Shown: positions 33,638 to 43,481 of the stretch, in pieces
How positions within the stretch are numbered: position 1 is the stretch's first letter
Layout: every line of letters begins with the position of its first letter
Source: Oscillospiraceae bacterium
GTDB lineage: Bacteria; Bacillota; Clostridia; Saccharofermentanales; Saccharofermentanaceae
Reading direction: 5' to 3'
Assembly: GCA_902802325.1 (NCBI GenBank)
Contig: CADCLV010000017.1
Location: 1 to 64,000 of the forward strand
DNA: 64,000 nt
Made by a program: the position numbers and the translations under genes
The notes under the pieces: generated by a model
What the model was told of the DNA's origin: nothing
The model's database searches: none
What the model saw: only the letters and a program-made list of their open reading frames with translations

Positions 33638-34132
33638 ATGACCAAGTACCTGATCCTTTCAGATATTCACGGAAGCGAACTGTATCTCGAAGCCGCCCTC
33701 ACCGCGCAAAAAGATGCGGATGTTGTGGTGATCTGCGGAGATCTTGAGTTCGAGGTCTATGATATTGAAGAGATCATCCGAAGACATATGTCCCGTTCCA
33801 TCGATATCCGCATGGTCCGGGGAAACTGTGATGCCTATTTCACATCCAGTTCCTCCCTTTTAGATCAGATTTCCTTTCCCATCGGTGCCCGTCACAGGGC
33901 GCTGGTGACCCACGGGCATCTTTACCGTGCAAGTTATGATCTCATGACCTATGCGGCCATGGAAAAGGAATGTGACATCGTCATCTTCGGGCATATCCAC
34001 CGTCAGGTCGATAAAACCGAGAACGGGATCCGTTTTCTCAATCCCGGTGCGCTGAAAAACCGCAACTACATGACGCTCACGACGGATTCACAGGGAAATA
34101 TCGAGGTTCAGTTCTATCCGAACCTGATATAA
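33638..34132 (+). CDS. YfcE/MJ0936-family phosphodiesterase
   Basis: The 164-residue protein has the calcineurin-like metallophosphoesterase motifs: LSDIHGSELY (D-x-H), VVICGDLE (GD), VRGNCDAYF (GNxD/H), VTHGHLYRASYD (GH) and IFGHIHRQVDKTENGIRFLN (GHTH-like GHIH). NPGALKNRNY is the family's closing element. These small enzymes bind two metals and hydrolyse phosphodiesters; the natural substrate is uncertain. AAAAGGAG lies before the ATG. It ends about 50 bases from the convergent sensor gene. Confidence 0.85.
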   Translation: MTKYLILSDIHGSELYLEAALTAQKDADVVVICGDLEFEVYDIEEIIRRHMSRSIDIRMVRGNCDAYFTSSSSLLDQISFPIGARHRALVTHGHLYRASYDLMTYAAMEKECDIVIFGHIHRQVDKTENGIRFLNPGALKNRNYMTLTTDSQGNIEVQFYPNLI

Positions 34133-34182
34133 CATTGTTCCAAAACGCGTATTTTCAGGCAAAACCGTCCTCCGGTCTATTT

Positions 34183-35946
34183 TCAGATCGCGCGGCCGCC
34201 TAGGGATGTGCAGATCAATCTGCCCAGCTGATCTGCCAGAAATTCTCCTTCTGTCGCAATATACGGCGTCAGTTCGCAGACAAGAAAACCGTAAATGTTC
34301 CACTTATTAAAGATCGGGAAAGTCACAAATCCGCTGACCTGCGGAAGCTCCACTCTCTCGAACATTTCCCGGAGAAGGCATTTCTGGCGGTCCGGCGGAA
34401 GAACATATAATTCTCCTGACTTTGTGACGCAGCGCAGGTTGATATATTCCGGGAACAGATCATCGTTATCCTTTTCAAAGACCACACCCTCATCAAACAG
34501 ATACAGCGCCGCATTTTTCAACCCCAGCTTATCGAAATGGCTGACAAACCGTCCCATCGGATCGTCGGTTTCTTTTACATAGTCTGTGATCTGGGTCATA
34601 AACTCCTGATAGGATTGTCTCAGATACACCTTCTCTTCATTTGACTTGATCAACTCATCAGATAATGCCACGATCGCCTGGTCCCGCATGTAGGAAAACA
34701 GCCGGTTAATATATTCGTTACTTCCGCCCGGATTATTTCTCTGGGCAATATTCACACTGGCATGAAGCTTGCCGACGCTCTTTAAAAACTTGTCGGCGTC
34801 GGTATATTGAAGGGCGCCGTTAGCAAAGAAAATACTGATCATTTCCCGGCATTCCTCAAAATCCTCCACACTCATATAACGCTGGCGCAATGCCAGAAGG
34901 ATCTTCGAGATATATTCTTTAAAAAGTCTTCTAAGGTTTACGGATTCCCGGCTGATATGTTCATAGCGGTAGCGGTAAAAACAGTCATCGAACATACGGT
35001 AGATAAACGCCGGCTCGATGTTCTGCATTTCCAGACGACTGTATTCATACATCTCATACGGGAACGATTCACGCCCATAAAGACGTGTCGGGATCCGGAC
35101 AGACTTGACGTCCTCCCCGTTCATCTTCGCCAGAAGAAGCTCCAGGGATTTCTTACCCAAAGTCACCTCATCCGCGCCGATGGATGTCAGCGTCGGGATC
35201 GTTCTGCCGGACATCTTCGTATTATCAAATCCAAAGACCATAATATCTTTTCCGGGAACCAGCCTCCTATCCGCCATCTCCTCATAAAGGCCCATGGCTA
35301 CGGAGTCATTTACACAGAAGATCGCCTGCACATCCGGATTCCTGTTTAACAGTGCCTTTGCTTCGGTTTTGGTGTTGACAGACATATCCGTCGCCTCATA
35401 ATCCGATTCATGAAAAGCGATTCCATGTTCATTTAAGATGCGGCTGTATATCTCTTTCCGGTATCTTGAATCGACATTGTCTTCCCGTCCGCCAAGCATG
35501 CCGAACCGGGTAAACCCGTACACATTAATCAGGCACTCCAGCGCCTCCTTGATTCCCGTCTCATTATCGTAGTTTACGGAAACATAGTCCTTCATTTCCG
35601 TAACCGCGAACACGAACGGCGAAGAATTCAGCTTATCTTCAAAGCGTCTCTGGATCTGTTCCTGACTGATGTCCGCCATCGACCCCAGACAGATGATGAG
35701 TCCGTCAAAATGACAGCGGTGCTCCAGCTGATATGCCGAGTTATAGATCGTACGGAAAGCTCGAAAGTGCTCATTCTGATCCTTCACGCCATCATAGCGG
35801 CCGGCCACGACCACCAGACGGAGATCTTTTCTCTGCTGGATTCCGCTTAATACATTCCGGATAAACTCTCCGGCAAAATCCGAAAACACATTTTCCAGGA
35901 TCAGACCGATCGTCTTTTTCTTTACGCTACCCGACGCCATACTCAA
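34183..35946 (-). CDS. LacI-type periplasmic-binding-like sensor without output domain
   Basis: The 587-residue protein begins with a substrate-binding domain of the LacI/GalR sensor type (TIGLILENVFSDFAGEFIRN to ~300; AIFCVNDSVAMGLYEEMADR and DIMVFGFDNTKMSGRTIPTL are typical). It lacks both the LacI helix-turn-helix in front and any recognisable enzymatic domain behind. The C-terminal ~280 residues are a helical region, then a GAF-like segment (ITDYVKETDDPMGRFVSHFD onward). Related Clostridia proteins often continue into a GGDEF domain, which is absent here. The start codon overlaps the stop of the EAL gene (ATGA), so the two are translationally coupled and may act together. No signal peptide, so it is cytoplasmic. 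Confidence 0.65.
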   Translation of the reverse strand: MSMASGSVKKKTIGLILENVFSDFAGEFIRNVLSGIQQRKDLRLVVVAGRYDGVKDQNEHFRAFRTIYNSAYQLEHRCHFDGLIICLGSMADISQEQIQRRFEDKLNSSPFVFAVTEMKDYVSVNYDNETGIKEALECLINVYGFTRFGMLGGREDNVDSRYRKEIYSRILNEHGIAFHESDYEATDMSVNTKTEAKALLNRNPDVQAIFCVNDSVAMGLYEEMADRRLVPGKDIMVFGFDNTKMSGRTIPTLTSIGADEVTLGKKSLELLLAKMNGEDVKSVRIPTRLYGRESFPYEMYEYSRLEMQNIEPAFIYRMFDDCFYRYRYEHISRESVNLRRLFKEYISKILLALRQRYMSVEDFEECREMISIFFANGALQYTDADKFLKSVGKLHASVNIAQRNNPGGSNEYINRLFSYMRDQAIVALSDELIKSNEEKVYLRQSYQEFMTQITDYVKETDDPMGRFVSHFDKLGLKNAALYLFDEGVVFEKDNDDLFPEYINLRCVTKSGELYVLPPDRQKCLLREMFERVELPQVSGFVTFPIFNKWNIYGFLVCELTPYIATEGEFLADQLGRLICTSLGGRAI

Positions 35947-38588
35947 ACCTCATTGTTCGTTTCTGCTTCCATTACCAGATTCAGTTCCGGGGAGGGCTGG
36001 GAGAAAAGATACCCTTGAGAATAATCCACACCATAGGTAAGGAGTTTTTCCTGGATCGCCTCATTTTCCACATATTCGGCAACGATACCGATATTGTGGG
36101 AAGCAAGACTCTTAAACGAAGTGATCAAGGCGATGATGCTGGCCGAATCCTCATTCACACAGCAGTTGCGGATGATCGATCCGTCGATCTTCAGGAAATC
36201 CGTGTGGATACTCAGAAGATGCTGCAAATTGGAAAAACCGCTGCCAAAGTCATCGATGGCGATCCGTCCGCCTAACTCATGAACACGGTCAACAAAAGTC
36301 ACCATCTCGTTATAGTCCTCGATATCCTCATTTTCCAGGATCTCAAAGATAAAATTCTCCGGATGGCTAACCTGAGAGAGGTTGTCGAATATCAGATCCA
36401 GCACTTCTTTATTCTTAATGTCCCGGATCCCGATATTGATGCTGACGCTGATCTTATCTTCATTGCGGAACCGTTCAAAGACCTTCTTGATCATAGTCTT
36501 CGATATGGCATCATAAAGAACACCAAAGTTTCTGGCAATATCCAGGAAACTATTGGGATAGTAGATCTTGCCGGTCTCATCTTCCAGCCGCATCAGCGAC
36601 TCATAGTGGCTGATTTTCTTCTTGCGGTTATCGTAGATTCCCTGAAAGTACGGTATCACTTTATCGTTCATGATCGCGTAGTTGATCACATTGATCATGT
36701 GATAGCGTTCGCGGATGCTGTCCTCATCCAGATCCGCCTCATCCGATGCATCACGGACATAGAACTGGACGTTCTTATTCAGCATCTCCACACGGGCCGC
36801 ATAATAGACAGACTGAAGATTCTCCGCCGTGCAGCCATCCAGCACACAGAAGATCGGTACGATCGCAATGAAATCCTCGGAATACTCGAACAGTTCCATC
36901 TGAAGTTTGCTCATATCGTCGATAAACTTCGATAGCGAGACTCGATACGAGGACTCCGCAATTGCGATCTGCCAGTCATCCAAAAGATAAATATGGTATT
37001 TCTTGGACTTGGCAAAACTCAAGCACTTGCCGATATAATTCTTTCTTGTCAGGTCGATGATATGCTCGGAAAAAACACTTTCCATTTCGGCCTGTTCGGA
37101 TACGTTGATGATGCAGATCCGGTCATATTCTTTCAGACGGACATCCATACTTAATGCCGCTTCGTTGGGAATCTCATCACTTTCGGAGAAAAGGATCTTC
37201 TTCTCACAGTCATGGATAAAGGCTTTCAGTCTGTTCACATCATCAGATGGTGTCGAGGTCTCCGCCAATCCTTCGATCTCCATCAGGAAGTTGATCATGC
37301 CTTCATTATCCCGGGACAGACTCTCTGCGTGAGAAAACGCATACGGATTATATTCCTGTGATCCCGGCTTCTCACCTATGGCCGAGATCACAAAAGCATA
37401 GTGACCGAAGATATTCTGTCCGTTCACATGGACGATCTCACCATCCAGAACACAACCGCTGATATTGGAGTTCTCATACACAGACAATTCCCATCGGGAA
37501 CAATCGGAGTAGATTGCATTTCTGTCTACACAGGAATAGGCAAACAGCGACTCACACTTGACGAAATTCTCGATCCGCTGAAACAATCCCCGATTATCGG
37601 AAACGATCTTGCCATCGTAAATGAATCCTCTTCGAATCTTCTGCCCGATTTTCACATTATAATCAACACAAAGGCACTCCGCCTTCATCAAAGTATCCAG
37701 ATCTGTGCGGATCGCATACTCATGAGCATTTTCCGGATCACTCTTCGGGAACAGTTCTTCCAGACTCTTATTATATTCGTATCGGGTCAGCATCGGGACA
37801 TCCTCCGCCTCCGAATAGGTCAGCGGGAACATATGGAGAAGCTCCGGTTTATTCCTGAGATAGCCGGAAAAACCCATCTGGAACACATCAGTCGCTTTCC
37901 GGTTTGAGATCGAAAGCATACATGAACCGAATGCATCCGTCACTTCAATTTCCTGTCCGACTGCTTGAACACCGGTCGCATAGGAAGTATAGGATTCCAG
38001 ATCCGTACCGGACAAAGCCGCCACCATTAAGGCCTGGTCAGACCAGAAAGTCTCGTTAAACACAAATCCGCGGAAAATACCGTTTCTTTTTCCGGTCTGG
38101 GGAAGACAGGCGACACCACCGATCATCTGCATGCCCGGAAAATGGTCATTACATCGGACTATAAATTGATGAAAATCCCGATTCCCACCGGAAGAAAAGC
38201 ACAGAAGGAGTTTCGTATTGTCTTTGATCAGCTCCTGCTTGATCTGCCCGCAAAACATGTCGACCGGAAGTGGCGTGCCCTGTGATTCATCTGTAAGGGA
38301 AAGCATCTTGACATGTGCCTTTCCGGTATCCAGGGTAGACACAGAGATCATACACTGGTTCTGGGCGCAACGTCCGCCGATAATGACTGCGGCACAGCTC
38401 GTTCCTACGATCTTGGCCTTGGGAACGATCCGCTTAATGAACTGCGCCAGATCCACAGCCTCTTCCGGAAGATGAAGCGCAGTATGGATACGTATAAAGA
38501 TATCCCCGCTGTACTTGTTCAGATTCAACTGATTCAGCGTCTCTGACAGTCTGGACTTGGAGATATAATGAAAATTCCAAGTAAACAT
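35943..38588 (-). CDS. FIST sensor - degenerate GGDEF - EAL phosphodiesterase
   Basis: The 881-residue protein starts with a FIST N/C small-ligand sensor (~1-390; AKIVGTSCAAVIIGGRCAQ and MQMIGGVACLPQTGKRNGIF). A GGDEF-like fold without its active-site motif follows (~480-630). The C-terminal EAL domain (~640-870) keeps most catalytic residues: HYESLMRLED (ExL), VSINIGIRD (Asn), FEILENED (Glu), IAIDDFGSGFSNLQ (Asp-Asp) and FLKIDGSII (Lys). It is thus predicted to hydrolyse c-di-GMP under control of a ligand, probably an amino acid, the ligand class linked to FIST domains. The start at 38588 follows GGAGGAAGG. It is coupled to the LacI-type sensor gene. Confidence 0.85.
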   Translation of the reverse strand: MFTWNFHYISKSRLSETLNQLNLNKYSGDIFIRIHTALHLPEEAVDLAQFIKRIVPKAKIVGTSCAAVIIGGRCAQNQCMISVSTLDTGKAHVKMLSLTDESQGTPLPVDMFCGQIKQELIKDNTKLLLCFSSGGNRDFHQFIVRCNDHFPGMQMIGGVACLPQTGKRNGIFRGFVFNETFWSDQALMVAALSGTDLESYTSYATGVQAVGQEIEVTDAFGSCMLSISNRKATDVFQMGFSGYLRNKPELLHMFPLTYSEAEDVPMLTRYEYNKSLEELFPKSDPENAHEYAIRTDLDTLMKAECLCVDYNVKIGQKIRRGFIYDGKIVSDNRGLFQRIENFVKCESLFAYSCVDRNAIYSDCSRWELSVYENSNISGCVLDGEIVHVNGQNIFGHYAFVISAIGEKPGSQEYNPYAFSHAESLSRDNEGMINFLMEIEGLAETSTPSDDVNRLKAFIHDCEKKILFSESDEIPNEAALSMDVRLKEYDRICIINVSEQAEMESVFSEHIIDLTRKNYIGKCLSFAKSKKYHIYLLDDWQIAIAESSYRVSLSKFIDDMSKLQMELFEYSEDFIAIVPIFCVLDGCTAENLQSVYYAARVEMLNKNVQFYVRDASDEADLDEDSIRERYHMINVINYAIMNDKVIPYFQGIYDNRKKKISHYESLMRLEDETGKIYYPNSFLDIARNFGVLYDAISKTMIKKVFERFRNEDKISVSINIGIRDIKNKEVLDLIFDNLSQVSHPENFIFEILENEDIEDYNEMVTFVDRVHELGGRIAIDDFGSGFSNLQHLLSIHTDFLKIDGSIIRNCCVNEDSASIIALITSFKSLASHNIGIVAEYVENEAIQEKLLTYGVDYSQGYLFSQPSPELNLVMEAETNNEV

Positions 38589-38723
38589 CCTTCCTCCTTC
38601 TCCCTGCACACCAGACCTGTGGCAGGAAAAACCCCACAATGACATTATACATCCGTAAAAGTCAGATTTCATCATTTTGCACAAAGATAATTAAGAACAT
38701 TCTGTAAATGATTTTCACTTTCA

Positions 38724-38771
38724 ACAAAAAACGGAAAGAAAGACCCTCCCTGAAGTAACTTCGGGAGGGTC
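38724..38771 (-). terminator. Rho-independent terminator of the second FtsX exporter operon
   Basis: A long stem (GACCCTCCC ... GGGAGGGTC plus the inner GAAG/CTTC) lies at 38742-38771. Read on the minus strand it is followed by CTTTCTTTCCGTTTTTT. It lies about 45 bases beyond the permease stop. Confidence 0.9.
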
Positions 38772-38814
38772 ATGGAACATGTGGAGGGGTAGGGTATTTA
38801 GGAGGGCAGTTTTT

Positions 38815-41298
38815 TCACTCCACATTTTTCAGTGCATCGGCCAGCGGGATCTTCTTGATCCGGATCATGTCGAAGCACGCGACAATTGCATAGGAAACAA
38901 CCAGGATGAGGATCATTTTTCCGATTCCCATCGGGCTGATATATACGTCAAACCAGCCGTTCAGCGAACGCATATAGAGGCGGAAGACGAGGGACAATCC
39001 GAGTATTGCCAAAAAGCAGGTCAGGAGCGCACTGACGACCACCACGATGGAAGTCAGAAGGATGTAGAGACTGTTGATCTCGCGGTTTTCGTAACCAAGC
39101 ACTTTGACCATGGAGATGGAAGTGGCATTTTTCTCGATAATGATCTTCGTCAGGAGATACATCATCAGGACCGCCATGATCAGGCAGACCCAGGAAACCA
39201 TATCCATCGTGCCGCCCATACTGTGGTCAAGCTGTGTCGCGATGCTCATGATCTCTTCGATCGTGACTACGGAGTAGATCTGTTCGTAATCGATGTCCGA
39301 TATCGTGTTCTGCGACAGAAATCCGGTAAACGCATCCGTTTCCATACCGAAGATGCTGTTGAAGTTCTTTTGCGGCAGGAATATACAGAGGCCTCCTTCG
39401 TAGTCGTAGACGCCCTTGACCACGAAGTCGTAGGACTTGTCTTCGTACTTTTCTTTCAGCGTGATCGTGTCGCCTTTCTTCAGGCGGAACTTCTTCTGAT
39501 ACGGCGAGGATACCCAGATCTCGTTTCCGTTCAGGGGTTCATCGACCTTGATATACCGGCTTCCTTCCTCGTAACCGTACACCGAGATCTCCTCACCGAC
39601 GTGCGCACCGTCGATCGTCTCAAGAGAGGTGATCGAATATTTTTCCGCCGACTCTTCCGAGGTGGAGATCACATTTCCCGCCTCGTCTTTATATCCCTTC
39701 AGGATGTACTGGTAGTTCGACAGCAGGTTCTCATCCAGGTTCGACTTATAATGGTCGAGCGTCTGCGGAAGTCCGATCGAGAATGCCAGCATCAGCATAA
39801 CGAACGCGATACCGACAAAAAGCACGATGTAACCGCCCATGTTATCGAAAAGGATGCGGAGACGGAAGCGCTTGAGGAAGCTCCACGACGGAAGCCGCAT
39901 CGCCTTTTTTCTCTTCGATGTGCGCAGGTCCTTTCTAAGGAAGCGCAGTGGCGACAGGCGAAGTTTTCTGTAGATGACGATGAAGTTGATGATCATCATC
40001 AGAATAAGAGGCAGGATCGTCGTGATAATGAAGGCTTTCATATTCCAGAGTGTCTCGTATTTTACGAGGCTGTAGGAATTGTAGTACAGTGAAACAGCCA
40101 CATCCTTGAAAAACGTGTATCCCAGGATGTTTCCGGCTGCCGCTGCAAGCAGTGTCACGATGACCGGCATCAGCATATAGTGGCGCAATATCTCGCCTCT
40201 CGTATAGCCCGTGGCACGGAGTGTACCGATAACGGCAGATTCATTCGTGATCGTGTTGCTGGTGGTGATGGCAAAGATAAATGCCAAAACACCGATAAAG
40301 ACATATACCAGAACAGCGATCAGCGCTTTGTCCGATCCCATGTCATCCGGGGCAAAATGAATCGCCTGGTTGGCATATTCCGGCACGAAATCCTTAAGTT
40401 CATTCACATCTTTCTCGTGCTCAGAAAGAAGTTTCAACGTCTCCGGATCTTCGTTCTGGACCTTCACGGACATTTCCTCGGCGGCTTCTTTGTCATCAGT
40501 AAGGCCACCTGTTACCGAAAGCACGGCAAGCTTTTCCATGAGTTCATCCGCTTTTTTCTTCTGTTCCGAAGTGGTAGCCGGCTTCTCCTTATACTTAAAC
40601 GCGTACTGGTAGAAGACCGATGACGGCAGGCTTTCCCAGCCTTCTTCCGTCATGACCGCGATATCAAAGTCGACTGCATTGAACATGAAATCGGAGTTAT
40701 TCTTAAAGAGTGTGGTGTAATCGGAAGAAGAAATAAGTCCCGATACGGTAAAAGCACTTTCCCCGATATAGAGTGTGTCGCCAACCTTGATATCGTTGAC
40801 ATACGCATGGTTATTGTCAATGGCGATCTCATCCGCTTTCGCCGGCATCTCGCCCTTCATGAGGCAGGCCCGGTTGACTTCATTTCTGATTATAAAAATA
40901 CGGACGGTAACTTCTTTATCATCGGACGCAGTTTCATTTGGCGCATTCTTGCTCTCTGTCAGATCTTTATAGAACTGTTCATACACAGCGATGCCTGCGC
41001 CCTCAAACTTCGAAAGCAGCTCGTCGGATGCCTGATCGCGGAGCTCGAAGTGTCCGTTCTCGATCGAGTACTTTTCGAAGGACTCATCGATCGCGGCCAT
41101 CATACTGTCGTTGGCTACATCGATACCGGATGCAAGTCCGATCATAAATGTCATCAGAAGAAAGAGCACGATGTACTTTTTCCAGTCTTTTTTCAGCTCG
41201 CGGAACAGACGCTTGCGCATCGGATTTCCGACCTTTTTGCGGGACAAAGATGCCTGGGCAGGTGCTTTTCCCGCAGAAGAATTCGTATTTACAGCCAT
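38815..41298 (-). CDS. FtsX-type ABC transporter permease
   Basis: The 827-residue permease shows the eight-segment double-FtsX plan: an N-terminal segment (KKYIVLFLLMTFMIGLASGI), an extracytoplasmic domain, three segments (ALIAVLVYVFIGVLAFIFAI onward), a second soluble domain after GGYIVLFVGIAFVMLMLAFS, and a final trio (MDMVSWVCLIMAVLMMYLLT onward). SNTITNESAVIGTLRATGYT and SISMVKVLGYENREI are ATPase-coupling stretches. The first ~35 residues are Ser/Lys-rich with an Ala-Pro patch. GGAGGAG precedes the start. It follows its ATPase by 15 bases, and the operon ends at a strong terminator. Substrate unknown. Confidence 0.87.
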   Translation of the reverse strand: MAVNTNSSAGKAPAQASLSRKKVGNPMRKRLFRELKKDWKKYIVLFLLMTFMIGLASGIDVANDSMMAAIDESFEKYSIENGHFELRDQASDELLSKFEGAGIAVYEQFYKDLTESKNAPNETASDDKEVTVRIFIIRNEVNRACLMKGEMPAKADEIAIDNNHAYVNDIKVGDTLYIGESAFTVSGLISSSDYTTLFKNNSDFMFNAVDFDIAVMTEEGWESLPSSVFYQYAFKYKEKPATTSEQKKKADELMEKLAVLSVTGGLTDDKEAAEEMSVKVQNEDPETLKLLSEHEKDVNELKDFVPEYANQAIHFAPDDMGSDKALIAVLVYVFIGVLAFIFAITTSNTITNESAVIGTLRATGYTRGEILRHYMLMPVIVTLLAAAAGNILGYTFFKDVAVSLYYNSYSLVKYETLWNMKAFIITTILPLILMMIINFIVIYRKLRLSPLRFLRKDLRTSKRKKAMRLPSWSFLKRFRLRILFDNMGGYIVLFVGIAFVMLMLAFSIGLPQTLDHYKSNLDENLLSNYQYILKGYKDEAGNVISTSEESAEKYSITSLETIDGAHVGEEISVYGYEEGSRYIKVDEPLNGNEIWVSSPYQKKFRLKKGDTITLKEKYEDKSYDFVVKGVYDYEGGLCIFLPQKNFNSIFGMETDAFTGFLSQNTISDIDYEQIYSVVTIEEIMSIATQLDHSMGGTMDMVSWVCLIMAVLMMYLLTKIIIEKNATSISMVKVLGYENREINSLYILLTSIVVVVSALLTCFLAILGLSLVFRLYMRSLNGWFDVYISPMGIGKMILILVVSYAIVACFDMIRIKKIPLADALKNVE

Positions 41299-41313
41299 GA
41301 TTATCTCCTCCGC

Positions 41314-42024
41314 TTACCAGTCGAGATCCACTGCGGAGATCTTGTTTTCGTTAATGATGTTCTTTCTCACCTTTCCGTCACGGAGTTTGATGGTGTGATC
41401 GGCCATGTCGGAGATGGCATTATTGTGGGTGACCATGATGACGGTGTTTCCGTACTTCCGGTTCACGTCTTCGATGAGCTTTAAGATCTCCTTACTGGTG
41501 TTATAGTCCAGCGCGCCGGTGGGTTCATCGCAAAGGAGGATATCCGGGTTCTTGACGATGGCGCGGCCGATGGAAGTTCTCTGCTGCTGGCCGCCGCTGA
41601 GCTGGTTCGGAAGTTTATAGCGGTGTTCCCAAAGACCCAATGTGTTAAGAAGATCGTCAATATCCAGCGGCTTATCGGAAAGATAGGCGCCGACCTCGAT
41701 GTTTTCTTTTACGTTCAGGTTCGGGATCAGATTATAAAGCTGGAATACATAACCCAGATGCTTTCTTCTATAGCGGGTCAGTGCCTTTTCGTCCATGTCC
41801 CGAAGCTTATCGCCGGCAATGGCAATATATCCGTCATCGGCCTGATCGATGCCGCCGATGATATTCAGAAGAGTGGATTTGCCGGAGCCGGAAGGCCCTA
41901 AAAGGACACAGAACTCGCCTTTGGATACAGTGAAATCCATGCCGCGAAGTACTTCCTGCCTGCTGTCGCCTTCTCCGAAGGATTTGAAAATGTCTTTAAC
42001 TGTTAAAAATGTATTTTCTCCCAT
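41314..42024 (-). CDS. ABC transporter ATP-binding protein
   Basis: The 236-residue ATPase has Walker A GPSGSGKST, Q-loop FQLYNLIPNLNVKENIEV, signature LSGGQQQRTSIGRA, Walker [13 protein letters not shown] and switch His MVTHNNAIS, the LolD/MacB subfamily pattern. The ATG at 42024 has GAGGT at a suitable distance; two upstream in-frame ATGs lack one. It is the first gene of a two-gene exporter operon read from an unusually operator-rich promoter (42061-42130). Confidence 0.9.
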   Translation of the reverse strand: MGENTFLTVKDIFKSFGEGDSRQEVLRGMDFTVSKGEFCVLLGPSGSGKSTLLNIIGGIDQADDGYIAIAGDKLRDMDEKALTRYRRKHLGYVFQLYNLIPNLNVKENIEVGAYLSDKPLDIDDLLNTLGLWEHRYKLPNQLSGGQQQRTSIGRAIVKNPDILLCDEPTGALDYNTSKEILKLIEDVNRKYGNTVIMVTHNNAISDMADHTIKLRDGKVRKNIINENKISAVDLDW

Positions 42025-42060
42025 TGTCTTGTACCTCATAAGTGGTTGAGTAATTAATGT

Positions 42061-42130
42061 GGTGAACATATGAGTATGTGTTCATATGTAGTATACTTCT
42101 CACATGTGAACGAGTCAACATATGAACAAT
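42061..42130 (-). promoter_or_regulatory. Operator-rich promoter of the FtsX exporter operon
   Basis: On the minus strand, TTGACT (42113-42118) and TATACT (42090-42095) are separated by exactly 17 bases, a strong sigma-A-type promoter. Four copies of a GTTCAYATGT-type element (two in each orientation) surround and fill it. One, GTTCACATGTGAG, is inside the spacer; others lie upstream of -35 and downstream of -10. This is the expected layout of a repressor-controlled promoter. No candidate repressor gene is adjacent. Confidence 0.8.
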
Positions 42131-42282
42131 TAGTCATATATCACAATAAAACAAAGAAAAACAGCAAGAAATGTGGTTGTATTCGAATGACCGCTGTCTT
42201 ATAAGTATAAGATCAGATATGTCCTTTCGTTTCTGTGGTAGAATATCCCTATCGAATTTGATGCGAATTGAAAGGAGAGTTC

Positions 42283-43467
42283 ATGGTTTCCTGGCTCATT
42301 CGGAAAAAAGTGCCGGCGATGCGCAAACCTCCGGAATCATCTACGATGATCCCCCCGGAGGCACGTCGTTCCGTGGGCAGTATATGCGGAGCCTGCGGTA
42401 TCTTTTTCAACCTTCTCCTTTTCATCGGAAAGCTCATTATGGGTATTCTCACCCACTCCATCGCCATCATCGGTGATGCGCTGAATAACCTGTCCGATGC
42501 CGGATCTTCCATCATCACCATGATCGGATTCCGTCTGGCAGGCAAAGCTCCGGATGCCGACCATCCTTTCGGCCATGGCCGGATCGAGTATATCTCCGGA
42601 CTTCTCGTTTCCCTTCTGATCTGCATCATGGGTTTCGAGCTTGGAAAATCCTCTATCGAAGGGATCATTCACCCGGCAGAAGTTGACTGCACCGTACTTG
42701 CCGTAGCCATGCTGATCGCTTCGCTTCTTGTGAAATCCTATATGATGTTCTACAACTTCAAATGGGCGAAGATCATTGATTCGGCTGCCATGCGGGCCAC
42801 CGCCGTAGACAGCAGAAATGACATGATCTCCACGACCGTCGTTCTTCTGGCCGTGATCTCCACAAGGTTTACCTTTCTTCCGGTAGACGCCTACATAGGT
42901 GTGGCCCTTTCTATCTTTATCCTGTACTCCGGCATCAATGCCGCCAAAGACACCGTCGAGCCTCTTCTGGGAAATCCTCCGTCCAAGGAATTTCTTGACC
43001 GGATCTCCGAGATCGTTCTATCCCACGAATGTGTCAGCGGCCTTCATGATGTGGTTGTCCATGACTACGGTCCGGGCCGGAAAATGATCTCTCTTCATGC
43101 GGAGGTCTCTGCTTTTCAGGATATGTTCTACATCCATGACTGCATCGATAATATCGAGATGGATCTTGCCAGGGAACTGGACTGCGAAGCCGTGATCCAT
43201 ATGGACCCGATCGATACGAAGAATAAGGATCTCATGCGCCTTTCCGATGAAGTGAAAGACATCATCCGGGAACTGGATCCGCGTATCACGATCCACGACT
43301 TCCGTATGGTTCCGGGAGAAAGCCATACCAATCTGATCTTCGACATGGTGGTGCCCCACGATGTGAAGATGTCTGAAAAAGAACTCGTCCATGCCGTCTC
43401 TTCACGTATGCTGAAGAAACACCCGAATCACTACTGTGTCATTAAGATCGACCGGGCATATGTGTAA
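42283..43467 (+). CDS. Cation diffusion facilitator transporter
   Basis: The 394-residue membrane protein belongs to the CDF family of divalent-metal/proton antiporters. HSIAIIGDALNNLSDAGSSI holds the conserved metal-site Asp residues of helix 2, and DADHPFGHGRIEYISGL is the family signature. A second membrane metal motif is in ATAVDSRNDMIST. A cytoplasmic C-terminal domain with His-rich strands follows (VHDYGPGRKMISLHAEV). It would export Zn, Mn or Fe. The ATG at 42283 has AAGGAG eight bases before it. The C-terminal domain is longer than in minimal CDFs, ending with a second ferredoxin-like stretch (RITIHDFRMVPG). Confidence 0.88.
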   Translation: MVSWLIRKKVPAMRKPPESSTMIPPEARRSVGSICGACGIFFNLLLFIGKLIMGILTHSIAIIGDALNNLSDAGSSIITMIGFRLAGKAPDADHPFGHGRIEYISGLLVSLLICIMGFELGKSSIEGIIHPAEVDCTVLAVAMLIASLLVKSYMMFYNFKWAKIIDSAAMRATAVDSRNDMISTTVVLLAVISTRFTFLPVDAYIGVALSIFILYSGINAAKDTVEPLLGNPPSKEFLDRISEIVLSHECVSGLHDVVVHDYGPGRKMISLHAEVSAFQDMFYIHDCIDNIEMDLARELDCEAVIHMDPIDTKNKDLMRLSDEVKDIIRELDPRITIHDFRMVPGESHTNLIFDMVVPHDVKMSEKELVHAVSSRMLKKHPNHYCVIKIDRAYV

Positions 43468-43481
43468 CTAAGGAAGTACCG

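Noticed and set aside
38779-40092. A 437-codon plus-strand open frame opposite the second FtsX permease
   Set aside because: Antisense shadow with the same His/Asp/Gln-rich composition; it also reads across the terminator hairpin.
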